A DNA stretch of 64,000 nucleotides from Dyadobacter chenhuakuii (GTDB taxonomy: Bacteria > Bacteroidota > Bacteroidia > Cytophagales > Spirosomataceae), in the NCBI RefSeq assembly GCF_023821985.2, contig NZ_CP098805.1, positions 1,922,001-1,986,000 of the forward strand, read 5' to 3'. The notes beneath the pieces were generated by a model. That model had not been told where the DNA came from. It ran no database searches and saw nothing but the letters and a program-made list of their open reading frames with translations. Position 1 is the first letter of the stretch, and each line of letters opens with the position of its first letter. This document shows, in pieces, positions 62,389 through 64,000 of this stretch. The position numbers were made by a program, and so were the translations under genes.

Positions 62389-63741
62389 TTAGAAAAGCAG
62401 ACTGATAACCGTTCCCTCCTCTCGCTCCGACCGGATATCCATATCAATGTGATGAATGTCCAGAATTTTCTTCGAGATGGCCATTCCAAGCCCGCTACCA
62501 CTGGTTTTACTCACATTCTGACCCCGGAAAAATGGCTCGGCAATGTGCAAAAGGTCCTCCTTACTGATCCCTATGCCCCTATCCCGGATTTGCAAATGCA
62601 GCTTTGCCTTTCTTTCACTGACAGTTATCTCAACCGGCTTGCCATCCGAAAACTTGGCAGCATTTTCAATCAGGTTATACAAAGCAATGTAAAGCTGCGT
62701 GTGGACACAGTTAAAAAGGAGCAATTCTTGCTTGTCCTCGGAAAGGTTCCATTGCAGATTAATCCTGGTGGATGGATATTCCTTCGCAAGCTGGTCGAGG
62801 ACTTCCCATAGGATCTCGTCCATACGTTCCCGGCTGTTTTTCATCGGTCCGGATTGTTCCAAACCAGCGAGTACGAGCAGATTTTGAAGGATTTTTTCGA
62901 GCCGTTCGGCATCTTTCAGCACTTGCTGGTTCACGTCTTTATACTCCATAATTTTTCTGTCCTTATGCAAAAGCACTTCCAGGTTCCCGACAATGGAAGC
63001 GAGCGGACTTTTCAATTCATGGGAGGCATGGCTGATGAAATTCTTCTGAATCTGCACACTTTGGTAAACCTTTTCGAGCATGGAATTGAATTCCTTGAAA
63101 AGATCTTCGAGCTCATCTTTTGTATCGGGATAGGTAAGCTGATGCCGTTTTCCGGTCATATCAATCGTTTTGACCTGTCCTATAATGTGCCGAACAGGCT
63201 CATATGCCAGCCTCGAAAGCGTATAACTCACTGCAACGATCACCACCAGACCAATCACTAATGCAATCCCGAGAATGTTAATCAGTTCCCATTCCTGCGC
63301 CTGCAATGTGGGATTATGGGCCTTGATAATGATGCTGAATGAACCCTGATTATCCCTGTAGTAAATGGCATAGTAAAAAGCATCGCCCACTTTGAAGTTG
63401 TAGCGGCTGTTGGATCGGATCGTTTTGAGGATTTTAATCGTAATGTTGGTGTCGGGATCGGCTTTGCCGTAATGGATCTTGCCGGTCTTGTCGTACAGAC
63501 GGATCTCCTGATTGGCGCTTGCATTCAGGAATTTTTCTTCAATCCGCTGATATTCCCGCGTGCTTAATTCGTCTTCTTCAAGGTAAAATGAAGCCGTCAG
63601 ATTCGCGGTCCGCGCGAGTTCAGCGAAGAAAATATTCTCTGCTGATTTTTTAAAACTAATATAAATGAGCGCTGAGGCAACCGTGAAAACGAGCCCGAAG
63701 ACGAGTGAGGAATTGAGGGTAAGCTTGTGCTGTATTTTCAT
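62389..63741 (-). CDS. Sensor histidine kinase of the metal-efflux operon
   Basis: A 450-residue membrane kinase. Two helices (about 13-32 and 152-175) flank a periplasmic sensor of about 120 residues. A HAMP domain follows, then HisKA with NFISHASHELKSPLASIVG (His near 237) and HATPase_c with NLIENAAKFSDG, DRGIGISKEDLLHIAEPFFRG and SGSGLGMAISKKI. It would phosphorylate the OmpR-type regulator encoded directly upstream; the two genes overlap by one base (TAATG). The sensor has no obvious metal-binding Cys/His cluster. The position suggests it detects the ion or compound exported by the pump. Confidence 0.93.
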   Translation of the reverse strand: MKIQHKLTLNSSLVFGLVFTVASALIYISFKKSAENIFFAELARTANLTASFYLEEDELSTREYQRIEEKFLNASANQEIRLYDKTGKIHYGKADPDTNITIKILKTIRSNSRYNFKVGDAFYYAIYYRDNQGSFSIIIKAHNPTLQAQEWELINILGIALVIGLVVIVAVSYTLSRLAYEPVRHIIGQVKTIDMTGKRHQLTYPDTKDELEDLFKEFNSMLEKVYQSVQIQKNFISHASHELKSPLASIVGNLEVLLHKDRKIMEYKDVNQQVLKDAERLEKILQNLLVLAGLEQSGPMKNSRERMDEILWEVLDQLAKEYPSTRINLQWNLSEDKQELLLFNCVHTQLYIALYNLIENAAKFSDGKPVEITVSERKAKLHLQIRDRGIGISKEDLLHIAEPFFRGQNVSKTSGSGLGMAISKKILDIHHIDMDIRSEREEGTVISLLF

Positions 63742-64000
63742 TAATGGCAGGAAATCATGTAGCCGCGGCCTTTCACGGTCTTAATGAGCTTTTCAGGAAA
63801 CGGATTATCGATTTTGGTCCGCAAATAGGAAATGTAAACATCCACAACATTTGTGAATGTGTCTGTATTCGTATTCCAACAAACATTCAATATCTGCGTG
63901 CGCGTCACAATGCGGTTTTTGTTTTCAAGCAAAAAAACGAGCAGCTTAAATTCCTTCGCCGAAAGCACGATTTCCAGTTTTTCACGCTCAATCGTGTTAG
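63741..64000 (-). CDS. OmpR-family response regulator, C-terminal part (runs off the right edge)
   Basis: Only the DNA-binding domain is inside the window: about 85 residues of a winged-helix Trans_reg_C domain (LSAKEFKLLVFLLENKNRIV, WNTNTDTFTNVVDVYISYLR and the end IKTVKGRGYMI). The frame is open to the window edge; the receiver domain lies beyond. The stop codon shares one base with the start of the histidine kinase gene. It is the likely binder of the 22-bp repeat array at 62316-62381 and so the activator of the pump genes. Confidence 0.93.
   Translation of the reverse strand, partial: NTIEREKLEIVLSAKEFKLLVFLLENKNRIVTRTQILNVCWNTNTDTFTNVVDVYISYLRTKIDNPFPEKLIKTVKGRGYMISCH

Noticed and set aside
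1..64000. tRNA, rRNA or riboswitch genes
   Set aside because: No cloverleaf, rRNA segment or known riboswitch core was recognised by eye in the intergenic regions; a covariance-model scan would be decisive.

Overview
The window reads as chromosomal DNA of a Bacteroidota bacterium of the order Cytophagales; the overall style is Dyadobacter/Spirosomaceae-like, but genus is an inference. Reasons: SusC/SusD pairs, a hybrid two-component regulator with beta-propeller sensor and AraC output, several large secreted proteins with type IX secretion C-terminal tails, many AraC regulators, CarboxypepD_reg-like domains, and several sites fitting the Bacteroidota -7 element TAnnTTTG. No tRNA, rRNA, CRISPR array, insertion sequence or prophage was seen.

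Layout. 1-492: start of a SusC-type receptor running off the left edge (minus). 915-4148: Tat-exported protein of unknown role, an M19-type dipeptidase and an HD hydrolase (plus). 4177-16204: hybrid sensor/regulator (minus) divergent from SusC, SusD and a cytochrome c/PA14/propeller protein, with a 21-bp-spaced direct repeat between them as likely operator. 16293-21070: T9SS-exported DUF4347/VCBS protein and a 2-hydroxyacid dehydrogenase (minus). 21334-24624: condensation-type acyltransferase, alpha/beta hydrolase and AraC regulator (plus). 24654-28882: unknown secreted protein, Xre/RES toxin-antitoxin pair, DUF4174 protein, and a NamZ-type muramidase. 28914-33303: phospholipase C (minus), then a siderophore-interacting reductase with an AraC regulator (plus). 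33578-41058: three paralogous phage-tail-collar/MdpB proteins, a GNAT acetyltransferase, a DUF6916 protein and a 1650-residue T9SS surface protein. 41339-44083: small envelope proteins (DUF1264, DUF4345, SPW, DUF4142). 44315-47882: choice-of-anchor I lipoprotein, aldo/keto reductase and an AraC regulator carrying an in-frame minisatellite. 48023-48668: HigBA-like toxin-antitoxin pair. 49106-53068: a three-gene operon that looks like a lanthipeptide-type RiPP system. 53117-56662: macroglobulin-like protein ending in a TonB plug. 56740-64000: heavy-metal RND efflux operon (RND, adaptor, TolC) with its histidine kinase and the end of an OmpR-type response regulator.

The most interesting locus is 48.8-53.1 kb. 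A Cys-rich candidate precursor, a stand-alone HopA1/LanKC-type lyase-like protein and a kinase-LanC fusion are separated by identical 12-nt gaps. This lies between class III/IV synthetases (lyase, kinase and cyclase fused) and class V systems (all separate). The LanC part has a Cys-Cys-Gly zinc motif of the ProcM type. Second is the collar-protein operon at 33.6-36.0 kb. Several cis elements could be read directly: a three-copy 22-bp repeat array with a -7 box before the TolC gene, direct repeats before SusC, and palindromes at both toxin-antitoxin loci and at the reductase/AraC pair.
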